From Clostridia bacterium (lineage in GTDB: Bacteria; Bacillota; Clostridia; Christensenellales; Aristaeellaceae): DNA of 36,316 nucleotides. This document shows, in pieces, positions 6,624 to 14,824 of the stretch. The translations under genes and the position numbers were made by a program. Positions within the stretch are counted from its first letter, which is position 1, and the number at the start of each line of letters is the position of its first letter. The stretch lies in the NCBI GenBank assembly GCA_017541205.1, contig JAFXZO010000076.1, positions 1 to 36,316 of the forward strand. The letters run 5' to 3'. The notes beneath the pieces are model-generated. The model ran no database searches. It was not told the origin of the DNA and was given only the letters and a program-made list of their open reading frames with translations.

Positions 6624-8408
6624 ATGAAGATCATCTACAACGACGGCCGCGTGGCCGAATGCCCCCAGGAAATGGAGCTCGAAGTGCTGCGCCACAGCGC
6701 GGCGCACATCATGGCCCAGGCGATCAAGCGCCTGTACCCGGACGCGCACTTCGCCTACGGCCCCGCCACGGAAAAGGGCTTCCATTACGACATTGACCTG
6801 GGCGATGTGAAGCTTTCCGACGAAGACCTGCCCGCCATCGAAGCGGAAATGCAGAAGATCGTGAAGGAAAACCTGCCCTTCAAGGTCTATCCCCTGCCCC
6901 GGGATGAGGCGGTCAGGCTGATGCGGGAGCGCGGCGAAATCTACAAGGTGGAGCATATTTCGGATCTGGCCGAGGACGCGCAGATCACCTTCTATCAGCA
7001 GGGCGAATACATCGATATGTGCGTGGGCCCGCACCTGACCTACACCAAGGCCCTCAAAGCGTTCAAGCTCACGGCCCTGTCCGGCGCGTACTGGAAAAAC
7101 GACCAGAAAAACAAGATGCTCACCCGCGTGAACGGTGTCGCCTTCCGCACCCAGGACGAGCTCAAGGAATACGAAAAGCAGGTGGAGGAAGCCAAGGCCA
7201 GGGACCACCGCCGCATCGGCAGGGACATGATGCTGTTCATGACGGACGATCTGGTGGGCCGGGGACTTCCCATGTTCCTTCCCAAGGGCTATACGCTCTG
7301 GCAGCAGCTGGAAAACTACATCCGCGACAAGGAACTGATGCTGGGCTATCAGCATGTGCTGACCCCGTGCGTCGGCACGGTGGACCTGTACAAGACCAGC
7401 GGCCACTGGGAGCATTACAAGGACAACATGTTCCCCGCCATGGAGGTGGAGGGCGAAGCGTTCGTCCTTAGGCCCATGAACTGCCCGCATCATATGCGCA
7501 TTTACGCCAACCGCCCCCATTCCTACCGCGACCTGCCCATCCGCATCGGCGAGATCGCCCACGATTTCCGCTTTGAAGCCAGCGGTACGCTGAAGGGCAT
7601 CGAGCGCGGACGCCATTTCTGCCAGAACGACGCGCACCTGTTCGTAACGCCCGACCAGATCAAGGACGAGGTCAGCGCCGTGGTGGACCTGATCTTCTCC
7701 ACCTACAAGGATTTCGGCATCACGGATTACCGCTGCGTTTTGTCCCTGCGCGATCCGGAAGACAAGGTGAAATACCACCAGGATGACGAAATGTGGGAAA
7801 AGGCCGAAAGCGCCCTGCGCGAGGTGCTGCGGGAGCTGAACATCGATTTCACCGAGGAAATCGGCGAAGCGGCGTTCTACGGCCCCAAGCTGGACGTGAA
7901 CGTGCGGCCCGCCGTCGGCGCGGAATATACGCTGAGCACCTGCCAGCTGGACTTCTGCCTGCCCGCTAAATTCAACCTGAAATACATCGATAAGGACGGC
8001 GTGGAAAAGACGCCCGTGGTGCTGCACCGGGCCATCCTGGGCAGCCTGGACCGTTTCATGGCTTACCTGATCGAAGAAACCAAGGGCGTGTTCCCGGTAT
8101 GGCTGGCGCCCGTCCAGGTGAAGGTGCTGCCCGTCAGCGATAAGAGCATGGATTACGCCGAAAAGGTCTATCAGTACTTCAAGGAACAGCGCATCCGCGT
8201 GGAATTGGACGACCGCAACGAAAAGATCGGCTACAAGATCCGCTACGCCCGCCAGGAGGACAAGGTACCCTACATGATCATCATCGGCGAAAAGGAAATC
8301 GCCGAGGGCAACATTTCCGTCCGCGACCGCGAGACCGACCAGACCGCCGTGTATTCCAAGGAAGACTTCCTGGCGAAGATCAGCCGGGAAATCAAGGAAC
8401 GGAAGTAA
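6624..8408 (+). CDS. thrS: Threonyl-tRNA synthetase lacking the TGS domain
   Basis: The 594-residue enzyme charges tRNA-Thr. It begins almost directly with the N2 editing domain: the HxxxH motif (HSAAH) is at residues 24-28, while family members with a TGS domain have it near residue 73. The editing-site Cys and His are present in MCVGPH. The class II catalytic core has the three zinc ligands: Cys in MNCPHH, His in CQNDAHLF and His in VVLHRAIL. The anticodon-binding domain follows from about LAPVQVKVLPV. ATG 6624 has AAAGGAGG upstream; the longer in-frame reading would run into the leader terminator. Expression is set by the T-box leader. The missing TGS is either a lineage feature or a secondary loss; the enzyme otherwise looks intact. 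Confidence 0.95.
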   Translation: MKIIYNDGRVAECPQEMELEVLRHSAAHIMAQAIKRLYPDAHFAYGPATEKGFHYDIDLGDVKLSDEDLPAIEAEMQKIVKENLPFKVYPLPRDEAVRLMRERGEIYKVEHISDLAEDAQITFYQQGEYIDMCVGPHLTYTKALKAFKLTALSGAYWKNDQKNKMLTRVNGVAFRTQDELKEYEKQVEEAKARDHRRIGRDMMLFMTDDLVGRGLPMFLPKGYTLWQQLENYIRDKELMLGYQHVLTPCVGTVDLYKTSGHWEHYKDNMFPAMEVEGEAFVLRPMNCPHHMRIYANRPHSYRDLPIRIGEIAHDFRFEASGTLKGIERGRHFCQNDAHLFVTPDQIKDEVSAVVDLIFSTYKDFGITDYRCVLSLRDPEDKVKYHQDDEMWEKAESALREVLRELNIDFTEEIGEAAFYGPKLDVNVRPAVGAEYTLSTCQLDFCLPAKFNLKYIDKDGVEKTPVVLHRAILGSLDRFMAYLIEETKGVFPVWLAPVQVKVLPVSDKSMDYAEKVYQYFKEQRIRVELDDRNEKIGYKIRYARQEDKVPYMIIIGEKEIAEGNISVRDRETDQTAVYSKEDFLAKISREIKERK

Positions 8409-8424
8409 AGCAAGATTAAAAAAG

Positions 8425-8460
8425 AACCACGCCTTGGAGGATGCCAGGGCGTGGTTTTTT
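8425..8460 (+). terminator. thrS terminator, possibly bidirectional
   Basis: A 9-bp stem AACCACGCC/GGCGTGGTT (extended by an inner TGG/CCA) is followed by six T residues. A-rich sequence on the other side means it could also serve the converging membrane-protein gene. Confidence 0.92.
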
Positions 8461-8474
8461 GCATGGAAAAAGGA

Positions 8475-9089
8475 TCACGCAGGCTTTCTTCCGAAGTGGA
8501 GGAAAGCCAGAATGCCGACGGGGAGGAAATAGGCGCACCAGGCGACGAGGGCGATCACGCCGCTGCTGCTCGTTTTGCCGGAGGCCATGCTGGCAAAGAG
8601 ACCCGTCATGGGCATAATAAAGCAGCCGATAAAGAAAACACCGTGGATCATCATCAGGGCTTTCAGCCACTTATCCGCCCTGCACGCCGGCGCCATGGAC
8701 AGGCCGATGAAGAACGTGGAAAGCGCCATCATGCCATAGCCCAGCAGATCGTAATTGAAGATCAGCCCGCCCTTTTTGAAATCCAGGATCGAAAGCGCCT
8801 GCTCGTTAAGGCTTTCCAACCGCACGCTGGTCGTCTGGGCGAAATAGACGAGGAAGATCAGCACGGCGTACACCGCGGACAGCGCCATGCCGACCATCGC
8901 GGGAACGCGGCGGCCCTCCCCGCTTTCATGATGCAGCCCCGCCGCCATCATGATATAGCCGATGGGCAGGAACATGCACACAAAGAAGGAGCCGAAGGTA
9001 AAATCGACGATCAGGAAGACGGCGAACAGAAAGACGGAAACGGAAACGACGGCAGCGCCGATGCGGGAAACCAAACGGTTCATATTCAT
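8475..9089 (-). CDS. Six-helix membrane protein of unknown function
   Basis: About six hydrophobic segments are visible in this product of roughly 204 residues (near 8-30, 33-51, 65-87, 112-132, 140-160 and 176-195), with little outside the membrane. I do not recognise a family or catalytic motif. I chose ATG 9089 rather than the in-frame ATG at 9104, because GGAGGG (9097-9102) sits 7 nt upstream of the former and inside the latter. It follows the khpB terminator, so it probably has its own weak promoter or relies on readthrough. It converges with thrS. Confidence 0.7.
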   Translation of the reverse strand: MNMNRLVSRIGAAVVSVSVFLFAVFLIVDFTFGSFFVCMFLPIGYIMMAAGLHHESGEGRRVPAMVGMALSAVYAVLIFLVYFAQTTSVRLESLNEQALSILDFKKGGLIFNYDLLGYGMMALSTFFIGLSMAPACRADKWLKALMMIHGVFFIGCFIMPMTGLFASMASGKTSSSGVIALVAWCAYFLPVGILAFLHFGRKPA

Positions 9090-9108
9090 TTGCGATCCCT
9101 CCATAGAG

Positions 9109-9131
9109 AAAAGCAGCCGCTTGGGCTGCTT
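9109..9131 (-). terminator. Terminator of the rpmH-khpB operon
   Basis: The minus strand has a 7-bp stem AGCAGCC/GGCTGCT with a 5-nt loop, followed by TTTTCTCT, 20 nt after the khpB stop codon. Confidence 0.82.
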
Positions 9132-9151
9132 TGATAAAACCGCAGATCGGT

Positions 9152-10093
9152 TCAGTTTTTCAGGGTGATGACGACGTGGCGGTTCGGCTCCTCGCCCTCG
9201 GAATGGGTGGTGACGGCGGGATGATCCTGGAGCGCGCTGTGCAGGATGCGGCGCTCGTAGGGGTTCATGGGCTCCAGGGACACCTTGCGGCCCGTCTTCT
9301 GGGCGCGGTTCGCCATGCGGTTCGCCAGGCGCACCAGCGCTTCCTCGCGCTTGGCGCGGTAGCCCTCGGTATCCAGGGTGACGCGGGTGTAATTGCTCTG
9401 GCCCTTGTTCACCTGCAGGCTGGTCAGGTACTGGAGTGCGTCCAGGGTTTCGCCGCGGCGGCCGATCAGGATGCCCAGGGTATCGCCGTCCATGTTGACG
9501 CGCACGTTGCCCTCTTCATCGGTGTTCACGGCCACGGACACGGTAACGCCCATCAGGCGGGTCAGCTCCTGGAGGAATTCCTGGGCGCGGCCGGCGGGGG
9601 TGGCGCGGTCCGCCTGCTCGGCGGGCACGATCTCGCGGGGCGGCTGGGCTTCCTTGGGTTCTTTGGGCGCTTTGGGTTCCTTGGGCGCTTTGGGGGCCTT
9701 AGACTCCTTGGGCGCCTTCGGTTCTTTGGGCTCCTTGGCTTCCTTGGGCTCGCGCGGCTTGCGGGGCTTGGGCGCGGGCTTGGCGGGCTTATCCGCGGCT
9801 TCCTGAGGCTTTGCGGCTTCCGCGGGCTTGGGTTCCCCGGCCTTCTTTTCTTTGGGCTCTTCTTCCTTGAGCACATCGGCCAAAAGGGAGCGGGCCATAT
9901 CTTCTTCGCTGGATTCGTCTTCCTTCAAGGTCAGGCGTACCTTGGCGGGCCGGGAGCCAAACAGGCCGAACAGACCCTTGCTGCCTTCTTCCAATACGTC
10001 CACAGTCACATCGCTGATGGAAACGCCCAGATGCTCCAGGCCCTGGGAAATCGCTTCTTCGATGGTGCGGGCGGATACTTCATAATTCTTCAT
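9152..10093 (-). CDS. khpB: RNA-binding protein KhpB (Jag/SpoIIIJ-associated)
   Basis: The 313-residue protein has a Jag N-terminal domain (1-50, with the SARTIEEAI start), a long linker of Lys, Glu, Pro and Ala (about 75-165, with KEPKAPKE-type repeats), a KH domain (about 170-240, with GILIGRRGETLDALQ) and an R3H domain at the C-terminus (RRILHSAL, with the Arg and His of the motif). KhpB pairs with KhpA to bind RNA and influences cell elongation in Firmicutes. The start overlaps the yidC stop as TAATG, so translation is coupled. The low-complexity linker is longer than in most homologues and is probably disordered. Confidence 0.93.
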   Translation of the reverse strand: MKNYEVSARTIEEAISQGLEHLGVSISDVTVDVLEEGSKGLFGLFGSRPAKVRLTLKEDESSEEDMARSLLADVLKEEEPKEKKAGEPKPAEAAKPQEAADKPAKPAPKPRKPREPKEAKEPKEPKAPKESKAPKAPKEPKAPKEPKEAQPPREIVPAEQADRATPAGRAQEFLQELTRLMGVTVSVAVNTDEEGNVRVNMDGDTLGILIGRRGETLDALQYLTSLQVNKGQSNYTRVTLDTEGYRAKREEALVRLANRMANRAQKTGRKVSLEPMNPYERRILHSALQDHPAVTTHSEGEEPNRHVVITLKN

Positions 10094-11133
10094 TATTTTA
10101 CAGACCCCTCTCCGGTTACGGATTTGGCTTTTTGTTCATCTTTTTTGGCAAGGTATTTGGTGATGACGATGCTTTGCAGCCACATGACGCATGTGGAGGT
10201 GACCCAATACACGGCGAAGCCGGCGTTGGAGGTGAGGCAGAAGAAGACGGACAGGAGGGGGAAGAAATACTTCATGAAGTTGTTCATTCCCGCGCCCTGG
10301 CCATTGCTGGGCTGGGCGGTGGCCTGTTCGGTCATCTGGGGGTTATACTTGGTTTGCAGGATCTGGGTAACGCCCGCGAGGATCGGGAAGATCAGCAGGC
10401 CGTTATACTGCTTGTAGAGGGTAACGGTGAACAGGAAGAAGTTGAGGCCGCTCCAGCCGGACACCGGCTCCACCGCCGCGGCGTAGGTGGGGATGCTTTG
10501 CAGCGCGTTCGTCATCGCTTCCACGCTGGCCTTGACCGCCGCGCTGGAAGAAAAATCCAAGGCCTGACCGGCCAGGTTCTGGATAATAGCGCTGCGCTGG
10601 GCATCGTTCAGCAGGTCATACGCGCGCTGCCACACATCCTGCGTGATCACCTGCAGGGCGGAGGCGTTGGGGGCGATGGGGGTGAAAAGGGAATCGGTCA
10701 TCCAAATGTTCTTGACCCACAGGAACCGATCCGCCGCGGAGACCACGTTATCTTCCCCGGCCAGATAACGGAACGCCTGCATGGCCAGCTGTTCGTTGGC
10801 GATGGCGCGCATGGCCGCGAACATGGCGATCATCAGGGGCCAGGTGAGCAGCATGGGCAGGCAGCCGGACAGGGGATTATAGCCTTCCTTGCGCATGAGC
10901 TCGGCCTGCTTTTGCTGGAACTTTTGCTTGTCGTTGCCGTATTTTTTCTGCAGCTCGTTCAGCTTGGGCTGGATAGCGCTCATTTTGCGCATGCCTTTGC
11001 GGCTCTTATAGTCGAACGGCATGCAGATCATACGCATCAAAAACGTGAAAATGATGATCGAAACGCCGTAGTTCCCCACCACGCCGTTGATGCCGGCCAG
11101 GATATTATACAAAAACTGCGTAACACTGTTCAA
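10093..11133 (-). CDS. yidC: Membrane protein insertase YidC/Oxa1 family
   Basis: The 346-residue insertase folds inner-membrane proteins with or without SecYEG. It has the hydrophobic first segments, the conserved positive residue in the groove (Arg in FLMRMICMPFDYKS, about residue 34), the cytoplasmic hairpin rich in Lys and Gln (RKMSAIQPKLNELQKKYG), and the later helices (LPMLLTWPLMIAM; AVYWVTSTCVMWLQ). The stretch between helices 2 and 3 is long (about 115-225). No N-terminal lipobox is present. The start is TTG 11133, supported by GGAGGG 10 nt upstream and by overlap with the yidD stop (TTGA). Confidence 0.94.
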   Translation of the reverse strand: MNSVTQFLYNILAGINGVVGNYGVSIIIFTFLMRMICMPFDYKSRKGMRKMSAIQPKLNELQKKYGNDKQKFQQKQAELMRKEGYNPLSGCLPMLLTWPLMIAMFAAMRAIANEQLAMQAFRYLAGEDNVVSAADRFLWVKNIWMTDSLFTPIAPNASALQVITQDVWQRAYDLLNDAQRSAIIQNLAGQALDFSSSAAVKASVEAMTNALQSIPTYAAAVEPVSGWSGLNFFLFTVTLYKQYNGLLIFPILAGVTQILQTKYNPQMTEQATAQPSNGQGAGMNNFMKYFFPLLSVFFCLTSNAGFAVYWVTSTCVMWLQSIVITKYLAKKDEQKAKSVTGEGSVK

Positions 11134-11378
11134 GGATTCTCGTCCCTCCTAATGATTGCGCTGGGCGCTTCGGGTACGGGATCATAGCCGCCCTCGGAAA
11201 AGGGATTGCAGCGCATGATCCTTTTGATCGCCATGCCGCCGCCGCGAACGGCGCCAAAACGCCTGACAGCCGTTTCGGCATATTCCGAGCAGGTGGGAAT
11301 GAAGCGGCAACTGGGCTTGGTGTGCGGGCTGATCCCACGCCGGTACAAACGGATCATGAAAAGCAGAAAACGCTTCAT
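11130..11378 (-). CDS. yidD: Membrane protein insertion efficiency factor YidD
   Basis: This small protein of 82 residues matches YidD from end to end: IRLYRRGISP near the start, the Cys-containing CRFIPTCSEYA motif, and RIMRCNPFSEGGYDPVP. YidD sits on the inner face of the membrane and helps YidC. Its ATG overlaps the rnpA stop as ATGA (11375-11378), and its own stop overlaps the yidC TTG start, so three genes are chained by overlaps. A longer in-frame reading upstream is only the shadow of rnpA. Confidence 0.95.
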   Translation of the reverse strand: MKRFLLFMIRLYRRGISPHTKPSCRFIPTCSEYAETAVRRFGAVRGGGMAIKRIMRCNPFSEGGYDPVPEAPSAIIRRDENP

Positions 11379-11713
11379 ACGGATTCTTCCCGGTACAGGC
11401 CCTGTTTTTTGAGCAGGTATTTGAGGCTTTGGCGGAGGCGGGCAAAATCCGCCTCGGCGGCAGGCTCGCGGGCCGTGACCACATACATGCCCCTTTTGAG
11501 GCGCGGCAATTCCCCGCGGAACGCTTCCCGCAGCCGGCGCTTGACGAGGTTGCGCGTGACGGCGTTGCCGATCTTCTTGCTCACCGCAAAGCCGGCCAGC
11601 AGCTTGGGGCCCTTGACGAATCCGAGCGACATTTCCCGGCAGGCCGCGCCTTTGCCCTTCTTGTAAACGTAGCGGAACTGGCCGTTTTTCCTCAGGCGAT
11701 ACTGCTTTTCCAT
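11375..11713 (-). CDS. rnpA: Ribonuclease P protein component
   Basis: The product is a basic protein of 112 residues, the protein subunit of RNase P, which helps the catalytic RNA cut 5' leaders from tRNA precursors. The signature motif GNAVTRNLVKRRLRE (about residues 48-62) is intact, as are the N-terminal YRLRKNGQFRYVYKKG and the central Phe-rich strand. It lies 148 nt downstream of rpmH and overlaps yidD by four bases. A promoter within the rpmH-rnpA gap could raise its dose separately. Confidence 0.96.
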   Translation of the reverse strand: MEKQYRLRKNGQFRYVYKKGKGAACREMSLGFVKGPKLLAGFAVSKKIGNAVTRNLVKRRLREAFRGELPRLKRGMYVVTAREPAAEADFARLRQSLKYLLKKQGLYREESV

Positions 11714-11774
11714 GCTTCCTCCGGCGATGACGCTTGCTATCGCCGCGGGAACGCCCTTTCGCCCGGGCGCTCAA

Positions 11775-11802
11775 ACAATAGCAAACCCGCCCCACGGGTC
11801 AA
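11775..11802 (-). promoter_or_regulatory. Possible rnpA promoter
   Basis: The minus strand has TTGACC (11797-11802), 16 bp, then TATTGT (11775-11780) preceded by an extended TGC. The same segment can form a 10-bp stem (AGCCCGCCCC with GGGGCGGGTT) with a long 28-nt loop, so it may also attenuate readthrough from rpmH. Confidence 0.5.
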
Positions 11803-11861
11803 TGCTCTCTGGCAAGCGGCGGGGGCGGGCTAAGCCATGCAAGAAAGTCGGGAGGCGACGA

Positions 11862-11996
11862 TCAGACCGTCAGCTCCTTGCGGCCGCGATTGCGGCGGCG
11901 GGACAGCACCCGACGGCCGTTCTTGGTGCTCATGCGGGCACGGAAGCCATGGACCTTATTGCGCTGGCGCTTCTTGGGCTGATAAGTACGTTTCAT
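11862..11996 (-). CDS. rpmH: 50S ribosomal protein L34
   Basis: The 44-residue protein is a full-length L34: it begins [18 protein letters not shown] and ends in a basic [12 protein letters not shown] tail. L34 is an rRNA-binding protein of the large subunit. AAGGAG lies at normal spacing before the ATG. It heads the rnpA-yidD-yidC-khpB cluster that in many Firmicutes is next to dnaA and the origin; here the upstream side holds gene fragments instead of dnaA. Confidence 0.98.
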   Translation of the reverse strand: MKRTYQPKKRQRNKVHGFRARMSTKNGRRVLSRRRNRGRKELTV

Positions 11997-12084
11997 GACA
12001 GCAACAACTCCTTCTAATTCCAAAATGCCTTGGGGCATTTATCAATGGCGCGTTGTGATCAAAGTCTCACAAAACAGCCATTAT

Positions 12085-12113
12085 AGTATATCCAGAAGGC
12101 CCGCGGCTGTCAA
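12085..12113 (-). promoter_or_regulatory. rpmH promoter
   Basis: The minus strand has a perfect TTGACA (12108-12113), a 17-bp spacer and TATACT (12085-12090). It drives rpmH and probably the whole cluster down to khpB. Confidence 0.9.
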
Positions 12114-12325
12114 GGGATTTTCCCAAAATTTTTGAACGGTTCCTTGCAGCAATAATAGACAAACGCCGCGCACCATACCCCGTCCGCTTCCCGGAGGCTC
12201 CACGTGGGGAATGGCTGCACGAGCGGCGCAAGATTGGACGCAAGACCGTCCATCGCGCCGTGGAACGGAAGCAGCGCCATTTCCTTGGCAACCTGGGCCA
12301 GATACGCTCTCGTCGCATTTTTCAT
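12110..12325 (-). pseudogene. Truncated gene fragment (N-terminal part only)
   Basis: This 71-codon reading starts with a plausible ribosome site (GAGG, 6 nt before ATG 12325). It contains a helical opening (KNATRAYLAQVAKEMALLPF) and a WCAAFVYYCCKE motif like the start of a CHAP/NlpC-type cysteine-hydrolase domain, with the Cys where a nucleophile would sit. It then breaks off into ten unrelated residues that run into the rpmH promoter. The domain is far too short to fold, so I read it as a gene truncated at its 3' end. The hydrolase reading is a motif-level inference. Confidence 0.5.
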
Positions 12326-12404
12326 ATACGCCTCACGATTTATTAAGGATACCTTCTTATGCGGCTTTCGGCAAACGGGGGATTTTTCACGCGGCGGTTT
12401 TTCG

Positions 12405-12806
12405 TCAGATCCGCTTTTCCAGCTCGTAGGCGGTATGTCCCTTGGGGTAGTCGGGGAGCTCGCCCCTTGCGGTGAATCCGTTTTTGAAGAAGAACCCGGA
12501 TACCCAGTCGCAGCAGTAGGACAGGATCACATAAGCGCCCATTTCCTTTGCTTCGCGCTCGATCCCGCGCAGAAGATCCGTGCCGATGCCCTGCCTGCGG
12601 CAGTGCTCATCCACCCAGATGCCGTCGATTTCGGCGGTGTCGTCCCCGTCGACTCCGGCTATGACGGCGGCGATCAGGTTCCCGTCCTTGTCAGTAAGCT
12701 TCTTGCTGAGCGTGATATCGCCGTGTCCGTCCGGCATGACCTCAACACAAAACTGATCGAGCCCCCTGCCGATGATCTCGGCGTCTTCCCTGCCGCCGGG
12801 CGACAC
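12405..12806 (-). pseudogene. GNAT acetyltransferase, C-terminal part
   Basis: This 133-residue reading holds most of a GNAT N-acetyltransferase: the core strands (LTDKDGNLIAAVIAGV), the acetyl-CoA pyrophosphate loop in VDEHCRRQGIGTDLL, and the C-terminal strand pair ending in ELEKRI. The only available start is a GTG at 12806 without a clear ribosome site, and the same frame stays open upstream to about 12912 before a stop. A GNAT-like N-terminus lies upstream in another frame. I think the gene is disrupted, although a GTG-started short enzyme is possible. Confidence 0.55.
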
Positions 12807-13029
12807 CTGATACCGCTTTGCTGCGGTGTTGTTTTTCGGGATGCAGTCCGGGATATTTTTCTCGAGCCGCTTGGATAAGGACCCTTCCTTTTTCGTCCGC
12901 GATCCTGAAAATCAGCTGCTCCTCCTCGGTGCGGGGCTCTAAAGGCGCTATGGCATCAGCATACGCTATGATCTTTTTTTCGACGAGCGCTTCCTCTTCC
13001 TCGGTCAAGGGCTTGATTTCATAAGGCAT
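12742..13029 (-). pseudogene. GNAT-like N-terminal fragment in a different frame
   Basis: From ATG 13029 (GGGG about 8 nt upstream) this frame encodes a GNAT-type beginning (MPYEIKPLTEEEEALVEKK, then LIFRIADEKGR), but the sequence then becomes Arg- and Gln-rich and unlike a protein fold (RRQGRRRDHRQ) where it overlaps the next fragment. The A-run in the Asp-Glu-Lys-Gly codons near 12895 is a natural slippage or indel site. Either one gene has suffered a frameshift there, or two related GNAT genes have been joined by deletion; both halves contain an equivalent (D-x-x-G) turn, which favours the second. Confidence 0.5.
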
Positions 13030-13054
13030 GTTCGTTTCCCCGATCGTCAAATCT

Positions 13055-14587
13055 TCATGGGTTTTTTCCATTGATCTTATGTATTCTGACGGCCATATAG
13101 GGCCTTGCGGGAAGCGCCACGCGGAAAGCGCCCTGATGATCGCCCGCGTCCGTCACGGTCATGTTCCAGGTGTCGATCACGTCCGCGTGATAAACGTTCG
13201 TATCATCCAAATGGAAAACGCGGAAGGAGGGGCGCATGAAGCTGTAATAATACAGCCGATAGCCCGTTTGCTCCGCTATTTTTTCATCCTCCGGCACGCC
13301 GCAGACCGAATCCCATTCCGGCTGGATGTACCTTAGGCCGTTTCCCGGAACGCTCCGCAAGATATCCAGCAAAAAGCCGATGCGCTTCCAGCTTTCGCCC
13401 CGAAGCATGCCCCCATGGCTCCACCAGAGCACCTCCCGATCGTTCAGATAGGTTTCGCCGTGGCCGGGATAACCGCCCCGCACCGCGCCCTCCCAGAAAC
13501 GGCGGAGCATTTCCTCGCCGCTGATGTTGCCCCAGCCGTGCTGGATGTCGCCCTCGTAGGCGATCTCGTCCAGCACCACGGGCTTTTGATATTGCTCCCG
13601 CCAAAGGTTGGTATTCTCGGCGGTGCGGTACAGGTCCTGGCGCTGGATGCTGCAATGGGTGATCCAGGGGCGGGCGTGATCGTAAAAGGGGCCGCAGTTG
13701 TGGATGGAGCGCAGATGACGATAAGGGTCGTTTTCCTGAATCAGATCGGCGTAATGCTCCCAGTCCGCTTCGGTTTTCGCCTTCATGAGATCGTATTCGT
13801 TGGCCAGGCTCCACCACACGTTCCGATAGGCGGAAAAGCGCGCCAGCACATAGCGCCAGTAAAGATCGTCCGCCGCCCTGTCCATGCAGGAAAAGCCCCA
13901 GCGGTCGTAGGGGTGCATCACGATCAGGTCCGCTTCCACGCCGATGCTTTGCAAGGCCAGGATACACTTTTCAATGTGCTGAAAATGCGCGGGGTTCAGG
14001 CGGGTGAAATCAAAACGGTTGCCCGGCGCGCCGCCGTTGTATTGCCAGAAATTCTCTTTGGTCAGCACGCCGGAATCCATGGGCGTTCCCTCAAAAGGAT
14101 AAGTGCGGGGCTCGCCCAAGTTATAGTCATAATGCTTGGGCAGGATGCAAAAGCGGATTTTGTTGAACCGGGCTTTTTTCACAGAAGCAAGCGTTTGACG
14201 GATGCGCTCGTCGCTTTGCTGCGTCCAGACGTAGCAGGTGGTGCCCAGGGGATAAAAAGGCGTGCCGTCCGCATAGGCAAAATGGTATTGCCCGCTTACT
14301 CGGACAGGCCCGTGATTGTCCGGGGACGCTTCGATCACCTGAAAATCCCCTTCCTGCACCGTATCGGAGAAGGAAGCGGAAACGGCATAGTGATACGTGC
14401 CGGCATAAGAAGGCATGAACCGCACCCGGTAGCAGCCGTCGCCGTCGTAAAAGCCCGAGACGGTCACATCTTCCCGCGCGCCTGTGAAGCGGCCTTGCAC
14501 GGTGTGATCGGTAAAGGGATTTCCGGCGCTTTGGCCGGGCAGGGCGACTTCCATCACGCCCCAGCGTTCCGCGACCGCCTGCCGCAT
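13055..14587 (-). CDS. Glycoside hydrolase-like protein, DUF5060-DUF4038-DUF5605
   Basis: The 510-residue cytoplasmic protein (no signal peptide) has a beta-sandwich front domain (about 1-90, DUF5060 type: GVMEVALPGQSAGNPFTD; YRVRFMPSYAGTYHYAVS), a TIM-barrel catalytic domain (about 95-410) and a short beta C-terminal domain (DUF5605 type). In the barrel, SLANEYDLM (about 262-270) carries an Asn-Glu pair and VVLDEIAYEGD (about 341-351) a second Glu, the layout of clan GH-A retaining glycosidases. A GGAGGGGG site precedes ATG 14587. The barrel resembles the GH140/apiosidase-like group, but the substrate is not readable. It has its own consensus promoter. Confidence 0.82.
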   Translation of the reverse strand: MRQAVAERWGVMEVALPGQSAGNPFTDHTVQGRFTGAREDVTVSGFYDGDGCYRVRFMPSYAGTYHYAVSASFSDTVQEGDFQVIEASPDNHGPVRVSGQYHFAYADGTPFYPLGTTCYVWTQQSDERIRQTLASVKKARFNKIRFCILPKHYDYNLGEPRTYPFEGTPMDSGVLTKENFWQYNGGAPGNRFDFTRLNPAHFQHIEKCILALQSIGVEADLIVMHPYDRWGFSCMDRAADDLYWRYVLARFSAYRNVWWSLANEYDLMKAKTEADWEHYADLIQENDPYRHLRSIHNCGPFYDHARPWITHCSIQRQDLYRTAENTNLWREQYQKPVVLDEIAYEGDIQHGWGNISGEEMLRRFWEGAVRGGYPGHGETYLNDREVLWWSHGGMLRGESWKRIGFLLDILRSVPGNGLRYIQPEWDSVCGVPEDEKIAEQTGYRLYYYSFMRPSFRVFHLDDTNVYHADVIDTWNMTVTDAGDHQGAFRVALPARPYMAVRIHKINGKNP

Positions 14588-14643
14588 GCGTCCCCCTCCT
14601 TTTCCGGAGCCTGATACGGCGGGCCGAAGACCGCCGCGATCTC

Positions 14644-14672
14644 ATTATAGTTTTTCATAACCGCTGTGTCAA
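14644..14672 (-). promoter_or_regulatory. Promoter of the DUF4038 glycosidase
   Basis: The minus strand has a perfect TTGACA (14667-14672), 17 bp and a perfect TATAAT (14644-14649), about 57 nt before the start codon. Confidence 0.9.
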
Positions 14673-14738
14673 TCGATCGGCACGCGGCAATTTGACGGGA
14701 AGCGTGAGCGGGCCTTCCGAATTCTTTGCCGACAGCGC

Positions 14739-14767
14739 TTGCATTCATTTCTTTCATCGAATAAAAT
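14739..14767 (+). promoter_or_regulatory. Promoter of the DUF5680 gene
   Basis: TTGCAT (14739-14744), 17 bp and TAAAAT (14762-14767) lie 57 nt before the chosen start, divergent from the glycosidase promoter. Confidence 0.65.
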
Positions 14768-14824
14768 AGACCTATGCTTTCGATGGTTGGATACAAGAAC
14801 GGGATTGGAAAGAGGGATGGAACG

